Positions 20,251 through 28,498 of a DNA stretch of 64,000 bases are shown piece by piece. Both the position numbers and the translations under genes were made by a program. The stretch comes from CAYVWB01 sp964455395 (lineage in GTDB: Bacteria > Desulfobacterota > Desulfovibrionia > Desulfovibrionales > Desulfovibrionaceae), in NCBI GenBank assembly GCA_964455395.1, contig CAYVWB010000003.1:1-64000 (forward strand), in the 5' to 3' direction. Within the stretch, counting starts at the first letter, position 1, and each line of letters starts with the position of its first letter. Under the pieces are notes generated by a model. It saw only the letters and a program-made list of their open reading frames with translations, had not been told where the DNA came from and did no database searches.

Positions 20251-21110
20251 CGGCCGCCTCCTTGCGCCGCGGCGCCGGTGGACTCGCCGGCGCGCATGCG
20301 CCGCTCCAGCACCGCCACCAGCTGGGAGAGCGAGATGGTGAGCACGAGATAGATTCCCGCCGTCACGAACCAGACCTCGAAGGTGAGGAACGTCTCCGCG
20401 ATGACGATCTGCGCCTGCTGGGTGAGCTCCACCACGGCGATGGTCGAGACCAGCGCGGAATCCTTCACCAGCGCCACGGCTTGGCTCGCCAACGGCGGCA
20501 GGATGCGCCGGATGGCCTGCGGCAGGATGATGCGTCGGTACGTCTGGTAGGTGGAGAGACCCAAGCTGTGCGCCGCCTCCCACTGCCCCTTGGCGATGGA
20601 GGCGATGCCTGCGCGCAGGATCTCCGACGCGTAGGCTCCTTCGAAGAGCGACAGCGCCAGCACCGCAGCCGTGAAACGGTCGATGCCCAGCACTTGACCC
20701 AGCACGAAATAGATGAAGAATATCTGGATGAGCAGCGGCGTATTGCGAATGCTCTCCAGATAGCACCGCGCGGCCAGTCGGCCCACGATGGAGTCCGAGA
20801 GTCGCAGCACCGCCGTGGTCAGCCCGATCAGGAACGCGAAGATCAGGCTCAGACCGGTGATCTGCAGCGTGACCCACACCCCTTCCAGCAGCGGCCCCGG
20901 CGTGAAGACGCCGTCGCGCATGGTGTAGATGAACCGCCAGACCCGGTACCACTGCCAGTTGTAGTTCAGCGCGTCTGAAGCGTTCTGCGCCACCCAGATG
21001 AACACGCCCAGCAGCGCCGCGGCGATGAGCGCTTCCCGCCATGCGCCGCCGCCCAACCGCGCGCGCAAGGCGGCGGTGCGTGAGGGGGCGTGTGCTGGCG
21101 GCGTGGGCAT
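20247..21110 (-). CDS. Polar amino acid ABC transporter permease (first)
   Basis: A permease of about 287 residues, of the HisM/GlnP type. After an N-terminal helix (REALIAAALLGVFIWVAQ) and a periplasmic segment rich in aromatic residues (NYNWQWYRVWRFIYTMRDG) comes the BPD_transp_1 core: LLEGVWVTLQITGLSL, SIRNTPLLIQIFFIYFVLG, EGAYASEILRAGI, the EAA loop EAAHSLGLSTYQTYRRIILP and KDSALVSTIAVVELT. The ATG at 21110 is my choice; an upstream in-frame GTG at 21167 is possible and neither has a strong ribosome site. It is the first gene of the transporter operon. The promoter should lie in 21111-21528. Confidence 0.88.
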   Translation of the reverse strand: MPTPPAHAPSRTAALRARLGGGAWREALIAAALLGVFIWVAQNASDALNYNWQWYRVWRFIYTMRDGVFTPGPLLEGVWVTLQITGLSLIFAFLIGLTTAVLRLSDSIVGRLAARCYLESIRNTPLLIQIFFIYFVLGQVLGIDRFTAAVLALSLFEGAYASEILRAGIASIAKGQWEAAHSLGLSTYQTYRRIILPQAIRRILPPLASQAVALVKDSALVSTIAVVELTQQAQIVIAETFLTFEVWFVTAGIYLVLTISLSQLVAVLERRMRAGESTGAAAQGGGR

Positions 21111-21375
21111 ATCGAAGACTCGTGAGCGGCTTTCCGACGAGGACGTTTCCTTGGCCTGTGCCGCCACGCTCTACGCCACATATTGCGCGACGTATTGCTG
21201 CGCGACACAGGGGACGACGCTCGAAGCATGCACGCCTGACGACGGCGTCGGGGGAGCCTCGGGTAGACGGCCGAAGACGCGGACACAGTCGGGCGCGGAA
21301 AGGACGCACCTCTGTTGTAGCACAATTCCACGCTGGAACAAGGACGAATTCGAGGAAGCGTTCACTGCCGGAGAC

Positions 21376-21447
21376 CTCGACCCCTCGACCCCTCTACCCC
21401 TCTACCGTGGCGATCGCCGCCTCGTCCGCGGACGTCCGCGGACGTCC
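21376..21447. repeat. Adjacent 8-bp and 10-bp tandem arrays in intergenic DNA
   Basis: At 21376-21407 four 8-bp units follow each other (CTCGACCC, CTCGACCC, CTCTACCC, CTCTACCG). At 21426-21447 a 10-bp unit CCGCGGACGT is repeated twice plus two bases. Both sit in the 418-base divergent gap 21111-21528, in which I see no gene. Confidence 0.85.
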
Positions 21448-21528
21448 TCTTGCGCCCGCTTGCGTTCTACGACACGATACTCCATACTTGAGACGCTCAG
21501 ACGATCCAGCATCGCCCCAGGAGTCGAG

Positions 21529-22092
21529 ATGGCGCGGGAAGCGTTTGTGTCCTACTGGTCTCCCTATCCGCCGGAAGAGTGTCTGCGCCGGATCAGCGCG
21601 GCGGCGAGGCTCGCTTTCCACGCCAATTCGCTGCTCTCTCCCTACACCGGACGCATACATGGGGACACGGTGACGCTGCGCCGCAAGTCCCTTCAGAACC
21701 ACCCGAGACGGCATGTGCTGCGCGTCGTCGTTCACGAGGAGCCGGAAGGTGGCGCCCTTGTACTGGGCTCGCTGACGCGGGAAAACGACAAAAATCCGGT
21801 CTGGAGCTACTGCATCCTGGGCGCTGTCCTTCTGGGACTCGCCGCGCTGTTCCATGGCGGAATCCTCGTCGCGGACGTCTCGACGCTCTACGACGCGGTG
21901 CGACAGGGGCTGAACCGCCTCGTCACAGAGGACGGTCTGTACCCGGCCATCGCCATGCTGCTCGGCATTGTCCTGCTGGAGCGCAGGCAGCTTCGCCACG
22001 ATGACGTCAAGCTGCGCGCCTTTCTGGTGCGGGAACTTCGGTTGACGCCGCTCGACCCGGGCACGACGCGCGAAAACGCCGGCCTCCCGTGA
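21529..22092 (+). CDS. Membrane protein of unknown function
   Basis: A 187-residue protein. The N-terminal half (VSYWSPYPPEECLRRISAAA, then LRVVVHEEPEGGALVLGSLT) looks like a soluble alpha/beta domain. A hydrophobic segment at about residues 93-115 (CILGAVLLGLAALFHGGILVA) and a weaker one near residue 145 (YPAIAMLLGIVLLE) suggest one or two membrane passes. AGGAG is six bases before the ATG. I do not recognise the family; the pattern resembles small proteins annotated only as hypothetical membrane proteins. It is convergent with the encapsulin gene and ends in a strong hairpin. Confidence 0.7.
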   Translation: MAREAFVSYWSPYPPEECLRRISAAARLAFHANSLLSPYTGRIHGDTVTLRRKSLQNHPRRHVLRVVVHEEPEGGALVLGSLTRENDKNPVWSYCILGAVLLGLAALFHGGILVADVSTLYDAVRQGLNRLVTEDGLYPAIAMLLGIVLLERRQLRHDDVKLRAFLVRELRLTPLDPGTTRENAGLP

Positions 22093-22104
22093 GGGAAGGC
22101 CGGC
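22078..22104 (+). terminator. Hairpin over the stop codon, terminator-like
   Basis: GCCGGCCTCCC pairs with GGGAAGGCCGGC around a GTGA loop that contains the stop codon, 11 pairs with one bulge. There is no T-run, so it is either a weak terminator or an mRNA 3' stabiliser between two convergent genes. Confidence 0.45.
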
Positions 22105-22187
22105 GTGACCGGTATGCCATGCGAAGGAGAACGCGAGACGTTGCTCCGTACCCGCCACGACGCGTTCACCGTGTCGGCGTCGCGGCG

Positions 22188-22991
22188 CTATTTCCAGGTA
22201 TACGCCACGATGGCGTGGGGTTCATAGACCTGGAAGGTGAAGGATTCCGTGAGGTAGAGGCTCACGGAGTGCTTGTCGTGGCGGTTGTAGCCGATGCCGA
22301 GGTCCTGGCCCAGGAACATCTGCATGTCGCCGCCGCGGGTGGAGACGAGGAAAGCGCCTTCCACGAAGCTGGAGATGATGACAGGGCCGGAGAGCTGCTC
22401 TTCCAGGTGTTTCTTGAGGGGGTAGCCGTTCACGTAGACGGACATGGAAAGCCACATCTGGGGATTCACCACCAGCGCGTAGGGGCCTTCGATGGCTTCG
22501 GCCATCATCATCTGGATGCCGCGGGTGACCTTCTCCAGGATGTCCTCGGCCTTGCCGGAAACCGGGATGGGGTCGTAGGGGCAGGCGTCCTTCACGCCGC
22601 TGATGCCGCCCGTGGAGAAGCCGTTGTAGATGGCTTTCTCTTCGAAAGCTGCGATCTTCTTGGCGGCGTCCTCCAGGTTGGAGAGGTCGATGTCCTGGGC
22701 GCCGCGGACGATGTTGTCCACTTCCCAGATGTCGAGATCGAAGTGAGCGCGGACTTCCACCAGGGGCTGGACCTTGTGGATGCCGAACTCCACGCCGTCG
22801 GGTTGGCGGGCGTCGTCGGGCACTTCCAGGCGGCCGAGCGGAACGGCTGCGTAGTCCCAGCCGAGGGGGCCGGTCACGTCCACGATCTTGCGGGCGGAGA
22901 GCATGCCGGTGAGGACGTTGCGCGCCTGGCCGTCGATTTCAGCCCAGGCTTCAGCGGTGATGGGCGCAAGGGAGCGCTTCAGGATGTCCAT
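22188..22991 (-). CDS. Encapsulin shell protein (family 1)
   Basis: A 267-residue HK97-fold capsid protein that self-assembles into a protein nanocompartment. The family 1 signature is clear: ILKRSLAPITAEAWAEIDGQ, ARKIVDVTGPLGWDYAAVPL, VEVRAHFDLDIWEVDNI, LEDAAKKIAAFEEKAIYNGF, GPYALVVNPQMW, HLEEQLSGPVIIS and the C-terminal YLTESFTFQVYEPHAIVAY. The length matches the small (T=1) Thermotoga-type shells. Its cargo, an encapsulated ferritin, is encoded 45 bases upstream on the same strand, so shell and cargo are co-expressed. The shell N-terminal helix normally binds the C-terminal peptide of cargo proteins. Confidence 0.96.
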   Translation of the reverse strand: MDILKRSLAPITAEAWAEIDGQARNVLTGMLSARKIVDVTGPLGWDYAAVPLGRLEVPDDARQPDGVEFGIHKVQPLVEVRAHFDLDIWEVDNIVRGAQDIDLSNLEDAAKKIAAFEEKAIYNGFSTGGISGVKDACPYDPIPVSGKAEDILEKVTRGIQMMMAEAIEGPYALVVNPQMWLSMSVYVNGYPLKKHLEEQLSGPVIISSFVEGAFLVSTRGGDMQMFLGQDLGIGYNRHDKHSVSLYLTESFTFQVYEPHAIVAYTWK

Positions 22992-23036
22992 GAACTATCT
23001 CCTTGTCTGTATGCTTTGGCGCGAAGCGCGCAGGGG

Positions 23037-23402
23037 TCAGCGGGCGAGTTTGCCGATACCGAGATCGGAAGCAGTGGTCTTTTCGGTTTCACCAGGGTCC
23101 TCGGCTTCCTCTTCGCCTTCTTCGAGAGCAGTGATGTCGCCCTCGGTGAAGAGATAGGTCCGCAGCTCTTCGTCCCAGCCGGGCATGTTGCGTCGCAGCC
23201 ACTCCAGGGTCATGCAGGCGTGCTCGATTTCCTCGTTGCGGTTATGCTCGAGGATTTTCCTGAGCTGCGGGTCGGCGCAGGCGGCCACGCGCTGGTGGTA
23301 CCAGTCCACCGCCTCGACCTCTTCCTTCAGACTCGAAAGCGCTCGGACAAAGTTTCTGTCTTGCGGAGAAAGTTCTTCCACTGGTTCGTGATAGTCTTTC
23401 AT
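23037..23402 (-). CDS. Encapsulated ferritin-like protein (EncFtn)
   Basis: A 121-residue four-helix-half ferritin that oxidises and moves iron inside an encapsulin shell. The EncFtn metal site is conserved: E28, W34 and Y35 in EEVEAVDWYHQR, and E58-x-x-H61 in NEEIEHACMTLEWLRR. After an acidic linker (EEGEEEAEDPGETEK) comes a C-terminal targeting peptide SDLGIGKLAR, matching the cargo-loading consensus of family 1 encapsulins. The start is followed within 20 residues by the first helix. It is the promoter-proximal gene of the encapsulin operon; a 686-base non-coding region lies upstream. Confidence 0.94.
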   Translation of the reverse strand: MKDYHEPVEELSPQDRNFVRALSSLKEEVEAVDWYHQRVAACADPQLRKILEHNRNEEIEHACMTLEWLRRNMPGWDEELRTYLFTEGDITALEEGEEEAEDPGETEKTTASDLGIGKLAR

Positions 23403-24088
23403 GATCCTTCCTTGTTGGATGCTTGACGGTCTGCTGCGCCGGCTTCGAAGGGGCGCGCACGCCGTTCACGAAAGCGCTGCGCGCAGAGCGCCGCGTCGTC
23501 TCCGGTCCCACGACCTGCGCCGCCCCAAGCCGACCGACGCCCCACCCGGGGACGCGCTCCCACGAAGGCGGGTCGGCTCCTGCAGCCGCGTCGTTCTCCG
23601 AACGAAGCCTCTCCCCCGGGCGTCAACCGCCCGGCCGTCGCCGGCAGGGAGTGGTTGCGAAGCGGGCCCCGAGGACCGCACTCCAGCACAGAACAGCCGC
23701 GCGTCAGAGATTCTGCAGGCGCACACGACGACCATACCAGGAAACCGCCGAAAAGGAACCCCTCTTGAGAAAAAGGAGAACTCGCTCCATTTTCTCCCTG
23801 ATTCTCCCTGATGCGCGCTTGCCGCGGAACGGTTTCGCCGTGCCGCTTTGTTCTCCGCCGCCTCTTGCCAGAACTGCAGTTTTTCTGTATGGAACGCATA
23901 GGCCGCATGCACCGTGATGCGATGCCGCCGCCATGATCGTGCGATGTGATTGCGATACCGTTGCGATTACGCCATGCATGCGACCCGAAACCACATGCAA
24001 CGGCATCGCCACACTTCGCGACCCCACTTTCCACCAACGTACTGAACGAAGAGCCCACGCTGAGACGACGGCACCAAGGAGACGCCCC
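23403..24088. other. Long divergent intergenic region upstream of the encapsulin operon
   Basis: 686 bases with no plausible gene; the several short reading frames in it are Arg/Pro-rich and lack ribosome sites. At 23796-23815 a 10-bp word (TTCTCCCTGA) is directly repeated, next to a purine-rich mirror (GAGAAAAAGGAGAACTC). These are candidates for regulator binding at the encapsulin promoter but are unproven. Confidence 0.5.
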
Positions 24089-24520
24089 ATGAGAATTCGC
24101 GCCGCGCTGTTCACCTGCCTGTTCCTGCTTATGGCCACAACGGCTCTCGCGCAGGACGACGACTTTTATCTCAAGGGTTACATCTACACGCTCAATGGTG
24201 AGCGCCAACACGTCACCAAGTTCCTCAACGTCGGTTTTGTAGACTATGTCTACACACACGACGGCCTGGAACGGCGTGTCGCCCCCCACGAGCTCTACTC
24301 CGTGGAGAACCGGGGCCTCAACAACGTTGTCGTCACCGTCAAAGGCCAGCGGCCCGTGCGCGGCTACGTGCACAGCTCCTTTCCCGGCGCGCCCATCCAA
24401 GCTCTGGTGGGCTCCACCACTGCTCCGCTGACGTTCGAGTTCTACGACCGCACCCGCGGCGCCATCGGCCGCGGCGAGATCGAAGCGCACAACGTCAAGA
24501 AAGTCGTCTTCAAACAGTAG
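24089..24520 (+). CDS. Small exported protein of unknown function
   Basis: A 143-residue protein with a Sec signal peptide (LFTCLFLLMATTALAQ, cleaved after ALA). The mature part is predicted all-beta: YLKGYIYTLNGERQHVTKF, NVGFVDYVYTHDG and a C-terminal LTFEFYDRTRGAIGRGEIEA followed by VKKVVF. The final segment resembles the end of the exported protein at 43548-44030, so the two may be paralogues. AAGGAG is seven bases before the ATG. No known domain is recognised and the neighbours give no functional clue. Confidence 0.8.
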   Translation: MRIRAALFTCLFLLMATTALAQDDDFYLKGYIYTLNGERQHVTKFLNVGFVDYVYTHDGLERRVAPHELYSVENRGLNNVVVTVKGQRPVRGYVHSSFPGAPIQALVGSTTAPLTFEFYDRTRGAIGRGEIEAHNVKKVVFKQ

Positions 24521-24635
24521 GCGCAAGCCTGTTCCGCAGCGTCGCAGGCGTCCATCCCGCACGAAGGACGCCTGCGTGCAGCACTTGTGCTGAAGGCCGC
24601 TGGAGCGCCTGCGCCTTCCGCAGCGGCACGCCCCC

Positions 24636-25730
24636 ATGTCGCCTCGGCTCTTCTTGCGTCGCCTCGTCGGAGGCCGACTGCCCTGCAGCGCTTCGTTCGT
24701 CTTTGCAGCGGCGCTGTGCATGACGCTCCTCGGCGCTGCGCCCGAGGACGCCGCCGTCTCCGCGCAGCCCGCTGAATCGCCCCCTCCCGAGGCGCTCGTC
24801 GTCGGCATCCAGCGCGTCTATGCGCCTTGGGTCGCCGCCCTCGCCGAAGGCGCTTTCGAACGCCGCACCGGCGTCGACATCATCTGGCGCACTTTCAACG
24901 CGCCGGAGGATCTGCTGGAAGCCCTCACCTCCGGCAACATCCAGCTTGGCCTGCTGGGCTCCCCGGGCGTGGCCATAGCCATGAGCACCAACCTGGGAGT
25001 GGAGCTCTTCTGGATCGCCAGCGTCATCGAAGACGCCGAAGCGCTCGTCATTCACCCCGACGCCGAGGTCTCCCGCGTGGAGGACCTCGCCGGCAAGCGC
25101 CTCGGCACGCCCTTCCACTCCACAACACACTTCCACGCCATGCTTGCACTGGAGCTGGCGGGACTCCCCCCGGACGCCGTGACGCTGGTGGATCTCTCCC
25201 CCGCAGGCGTGGCCTCTGCGTGGCGGCGCGGCGAGCTGGACGCCGCCTTCATCTGGGCGCCGACGCTGGATCTCCTGTTGCGCGATGGTGAAGTGCTGCT
25301 CACCTCCGGAGAGCTCGCCCAACGCGCCACGCCCACCTTCGACGGCTTCGTGGCGCGGGCCGCCTTCGCTCAGCGCCACCCGGCGTTCATGACCGCTTTC
25401 GTGACGACGCTGGCGGAAGGGAACGCCCGCTACGTGACAGCGCATGCGCCCTGGGCCGGCGACTCCCCGCAGGCGCGCGCCGTCGCCGCCGTGGTTGGCG
25501 GCGTTCCGGAAGATGTGGGGCCCGCCCTGGCGCGCTATCGGTATCCCACCTTGCAAGAGCAAGCCTCGTGCGCATGGCTGGGCTGCGGCGCCAAGGGCAA
25601 GGCCGCGCAGGCGCTCAACGCCACGGCGCGCTTTCTCTACGAGCAGGGTCGCATCAAACGCATCCGCCCGGACTACGCGCCTTTCATCGCTTCGCGGTTT
25701 GTGGAGCAAGCCGCGCAGGCAAAACCGTGA
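24636..25730 (+). CDS. Taurine/sulfonate-type ABC substrate-binding protein (TauA-like), orphan
   Basis: A 364-residue periplasmic binding protein. After a signal region (about residues 18-45) the mature protein follows the TauA pattern closely: ALVVGIQRVYAPWVAALAEG, RTGVDIIWRTFNAPEDLLEA, GNIQLGLLGSPGVAIA, ALVIHPDAEVSRVEDLAGKR, TPFHSTTHFHAMLALELAGL, RRGELDAAFIWAPTLDLLL and a C-terminal FLYEQGRIKRIRPDY. TauA binds taurine or related sulfonates for uptake as a sulfur source. No TauB/TauC genes lie beside it, so it either uses a distant transporter or has a sensing role. The ribosome site is weak. A hairpin plus T-run follows the gene. Confidence 0.85.
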   Translation: MSPRLFLRRLVGGRLPCSASFVFAAALCMTLLGAAPEDAAVSAQPAESPPPEALVVGIQRVYAPWVAALAEGAFERRTGVDIIWRTFNAPEDLLEALTSGNIQLGLLGSPGVAIAMSTNLGVELFWIASVIEDAEALVIHPDAEVSRVEDLAGKRLGTPFHSTTHFHAMLALELAGLPPDAVTLVDLSPAGVASAWRRGELDAAFIWAPTLDLLLRDGEVLLTSGELAQRATPTFDGFVARAAFAQRHPAFMTAFVTTLAEGNARYVTAHAPWAGDSPQARAVAAVVGGVPEDVGPALARYRYPTLQEQASCAWLGCGAKGKAAQALNATARFLYEQGRIKRIRPDYAPFIASRFVEQAAQAKP

Positions 25731-25758
25731 TCCCCCCCATTGCGACGTTGTCGCCCCT

Positions 25759-25796
25759 GGCGAGAGTCCCACGACTTGCGCCCTATACTTTTTTTT
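25759..25796 (+). terminator. Rho-independent terminator candidate after the TauA-like gene
   Basis: GGCGAGAGTC and GACTTGCGCC form a stem (one mismatch, one G-U) around CCAC. Six bases later an eight-T run begins. The distance between stem and T-run is longer than ideal. Confidence 0.5.
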
Positions 25797-25886
25797 GATT
25801 CCGTCGATGAGGTCTAAACCGTTGAGGTTGCAGGCTCCCCGTGACGACTCGGCGCACGGGAAGCCTTCCGCCATGAGCGATCGTGT

Positions 25887-25915
25887 TTGCCAATCGCAAG
25901 ACGTTTGCGTATAGA
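25887..25915 (+). promoter_or_regulatory. Sigma-70-type promoter for the PBP1A gene
   Basis: TTGCCA (25887-25892) and TATAGA (25910-25915) are separated by exactly 17 bases, about 115 bases upstream of the PBP1A ATG and downstream of the preceding terminator. Confidence 0.65.
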
Positions 25916-26030
25916 ATGAACCGAGCCCCCTGCACGCCGCGCGCACGGGGGCCGCAGGACGCGCATCGGCGCTTTCGGACACGACGGGAAAGCGCGGCGA
26001 GACGCCATCTTCACCATCGAGGCCTGACGT

Positions 26031-28370
26031 ATGGGCACACGGCATTGCATCGTCATCGCGTTTCTGCTCCTCTTGTCGCTCCTCGCCGGGGTGGTCGGGG
26101 TTACCGGGTATGGGGTGTATCTCTGGGCGAGTCGGGACCTGCCGACGTTCACCCGGTTGACGGACTACAGACCGAACCTCGTCACCACCGTGCACGCCCG
26201 CGACGGCCAGATCCTGGGTCGCCTCTACCGGGAAAAGCGCTTCCTCGTCAGCCTGGATGAGACCCCCCTGCACGTGCGCCAGGCTTTTCTCGCCATGGAG
26301 GACCACACCTTCTATGAGCACGAGGGCGTGGACATCTCCGCCATCATCCGCGCCTTCTTCGTCAACCTGCGCGAAGGCGACGCGGTGCAAGGCGGCTCGA
26401 CCATCAACCAGCAGATCATCAAACGCTTGCTCCTGACCGCGGACAAGGAGTATGAGCGCAAACTCAAGGAAGCCATCCTCGCCTATCGCCTGAAGGCGCA
26501 TCTCTCCAAGGACGAGATCCTCACCATCTATCTGAACGAAATCTACTTCGGCGCCGGCGCCTACGGCGTGGAGGCCGCTGCGCAGACCTATTTCGCCAAG
26601 CATGTTGGCGACTTGAGCCTTGCCGAGGCGGCGGTGCTGGCTGGGTTGCCCAAGGCCCCCAGCACGTACAACCCGTTCCGCCACCCGCACGCCGCCAAAC
26701 GCCGCCAAGGCGCGGTGTTGCGTCTCATGCATGAGCTGCAGTGGATTACCCGGGCGGAGTATGACGCCGCCATGGCGGAACCGCTTGTCTACAAACAGAT
26801 GCCTGATCCCTCCTGGGGAGTGGGCGCGTATTATCTGGAAGAAGTGCGCCGCCAACTCATCGAAGCGCTCTCCGAGGAAAACCTCGCCAAACGCGGCGTG
26901 CATATGGACAAATACGGCGCGGACGCCCTCTACGAGTCCGGCCTGACAGTGCGGACGGCCGTGGCGCTGGACCACCAGGCCGCTGCGGAAGCCGCCATGC
27001 GCTACGGCCTGGAAGCCTCCAGCCAGCGGCGGGGTTGGCGCGGTCCCATAGGCCGCATCGAGCCCGAGGAAATGGTGGCCTTCTTCAAGGCCGAGCACGA
27101 GCGCCCCTTGCGCGACGGCGACTGGGTGAAGGCTCTGGTGATGGAGCGCGCCGCCGACGGTCTCGTGGTGCGCGTCGGCTCCCGCGAAGCGCTGCTCTCC
27201 AAGGAGGACATGCGCTGGGCGCGCTGGCGTGACGCCGAACCGGGCGACGTGGTGATGGTGAAACTCGCTGCGGATGAGGAGTCGCCCAACGTGACGGCTG
27301 GCGGCGCGCCTTTGAAGATGACGCTGGCGCAACGGCCTCACATCCAGGGGGGCCTCGTCTCCATGGAGCCAGAGAGCGGCGATGTGGTGGCCCTGGTGGG
27401 CGGTTACGATTTCCGTCGGAGCCAGTTCAATCGCGCCACCCAGGCGCTACGGCAACCCGGATCTGCTTTCAAGCCCGTGGTATACTCCGCCGCCATGGAC
27501 GCCGGCTTCAGTCCGGCTTCCGTTCTCAACGATGCGCCAGTCAGCTTTGGCAAGTGGGCGCCCAAGAACTACAAGAACAAGTATTCCGGCCCCATATCCC
27601 TGCGCATGGCTTTGGCCAAATCCAAGAACATCGTCACGGCGCGGCTCGCCCACGCCATGGGCATTCGCAAGGTCATCGCCCGCGCGCATGAGCTTGGCAT
27701 GGAGGGGGAATACCCTCCCTACCTGCCCATCTGCCTGGGCGCGCAAGTGGTCACCCCCTTGAACCTCACCCAGGCGTACACCGCCTTCGCCACCGGAGGC
27801 GTGGTGGCGGCGCCCCGGTTCATCCTCTCCGTGGAGAAACCCTGGGGCGGCGACGTCTACCGCACCCGCGCCGAACGCCGCCAAGCCATCTCCCCCAAGA
27901 ACGCCCACACCATCGCCACCATGTTGCAAGGCGTGGTGCGTGAAGGGACCGCCCGCCGCGCGCGCGCCTTGAACCGGCCCCTCGCCGGCAAGACGGGCAC
28001 CACCAACGAAGAACGCGACGCCTGGTTCATCGGCTTCGCGCCGTACCTGGTCACGGGGGTCTATGTGGGTTTCGACGACTTCTCGCCTCAAGGCAAGAAG
28101 GAGACCGGCTCCCGGGTGGCGCTGCCTGTCTGGATGAAGTATCGCGAAGCTGTGGAGGAGTCCTACCCCTGGGAGGACTTCCCCGAACCCGAAGGCGATT
28201 TCACACCGCTGCCCGAGCTCACCGTGGCGCAAATGGACGCCGGCGATGACTACCTCGCCTTTCTGCCCCAGCTGGAAAAAACCGTGGCGCCCAAGGCGAC
28301 CTATGCGCCCCAAGCCAAAGTCACGCCGGCTGCAGCCACCAGCGAGGAACTGCTCAAGAACCTCTTCTGA
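26031..28370 (+). CDS. mrcA: Penicillin-binding protein 1A (bifunctional transglycosylase/transpeptidase)
   Basis: A 779-residue class A PBP that polymerises and crosslinks peptidoglycan. There is an N-terminal membrane anchor (IAFLLLLSLLAGVVGVTGYGVY). The GT51 glycosyltransferase domain follows (AFLAMEDHTFYEHEGVD, GGSTINQQIIKRLLLT, LTIYLNEIYFGAGAYGVEAA). After an OB-like insertion typical of PBP1A (about residues 330-440) comes the transpeptidase, with SAFK as SxxK, SKN as SxN and KTGTTNE as KTG. Architecture and length match PBP1A of proteobacteria. A good sigma-70 promoter lies about 115 bases upstream. It appears monocistronic. Confidence 0.94.
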   Translation: MGTRHCIVIAFLLLLSLLAGVVGVTGYGVYLWASRDLPTFTRLTDYRPNLVTTVHARDGQILGRLYREKRFLVSLDETPLHVRQAFLAMEDHTFYEHEGVDISAIIRAFFVNLREGDAVQGGSTINQQIIKRLLLTADKEYERKLKEAILAYRLKAHLSKDEILTIYLNEIYFGAGAYGVEAAAQTYFAKHVGDLSLAEAAVLAGLPKAPSTYNPFRHPHAAKRRQGAVLRLMHELQWITRAEYDAAMAEPLVYKQMPDPSWGVGAYYLEEVRRQLIEALSEENLAKRGVHMDKYGADALYESGLTVRTAVALDHQAAAEAAMRYGLEASSQRRGWRGPIGRIEPEEMVAFFKAEHERPLRDGDWVKALVMERAADGLVVRVGSREALLSKEDMRWARWRDAEPGDVVMVKLAADEESPNVTAGGAPLKMTLAQRPHIQGGLVSMEPESGDVVALVGGYDFRRSQFNRATQALRQPGSAFKPVVYSAAMDAGFSPASVLNDAPVSFGKWAPKNYKNKYSGPISLRMALAKSKNIVTARLAHAMGIRKVIARAHELGMEGEYPPYLPICLGAQVVTPLNLTQAYTAFATGGVVAAPRFILSVEKPWGGDVYRTRAERRQAISPKNAHTIATMLQGVVREGTARRARALNRPLAGKTGTTNEERDAWFIGFAPYLVTGVYVGFDDFSPQGKKETGSRVALPVWMKYREAVEESYPWEDFPEPEGDFTPLPELTVAQMDAGDDYLAFLPQLEKTVAPKATYAPQAKVTPAAATSEELLKNLF

Positions 28371-28498
28371 ACCGCGCCCCTCGCGTGAAGCAGGCACGCA
28401 GCCCAGAGGCGGCCACCCGACCTTGCGGCGGAGGCCCGTTCCCGAGCGACGCTCGGCCGCCCCACGGCGCTCCATCGGAGTCGGCTTCGAGCCTTGCG

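Noticed and set aside
24510..27341. A 943-codon minus-strand frame across the TauA-like and PBP1A genes
   Set aside because: It spans the gap between two real plus-strand genes and has no domain or ribosome site.
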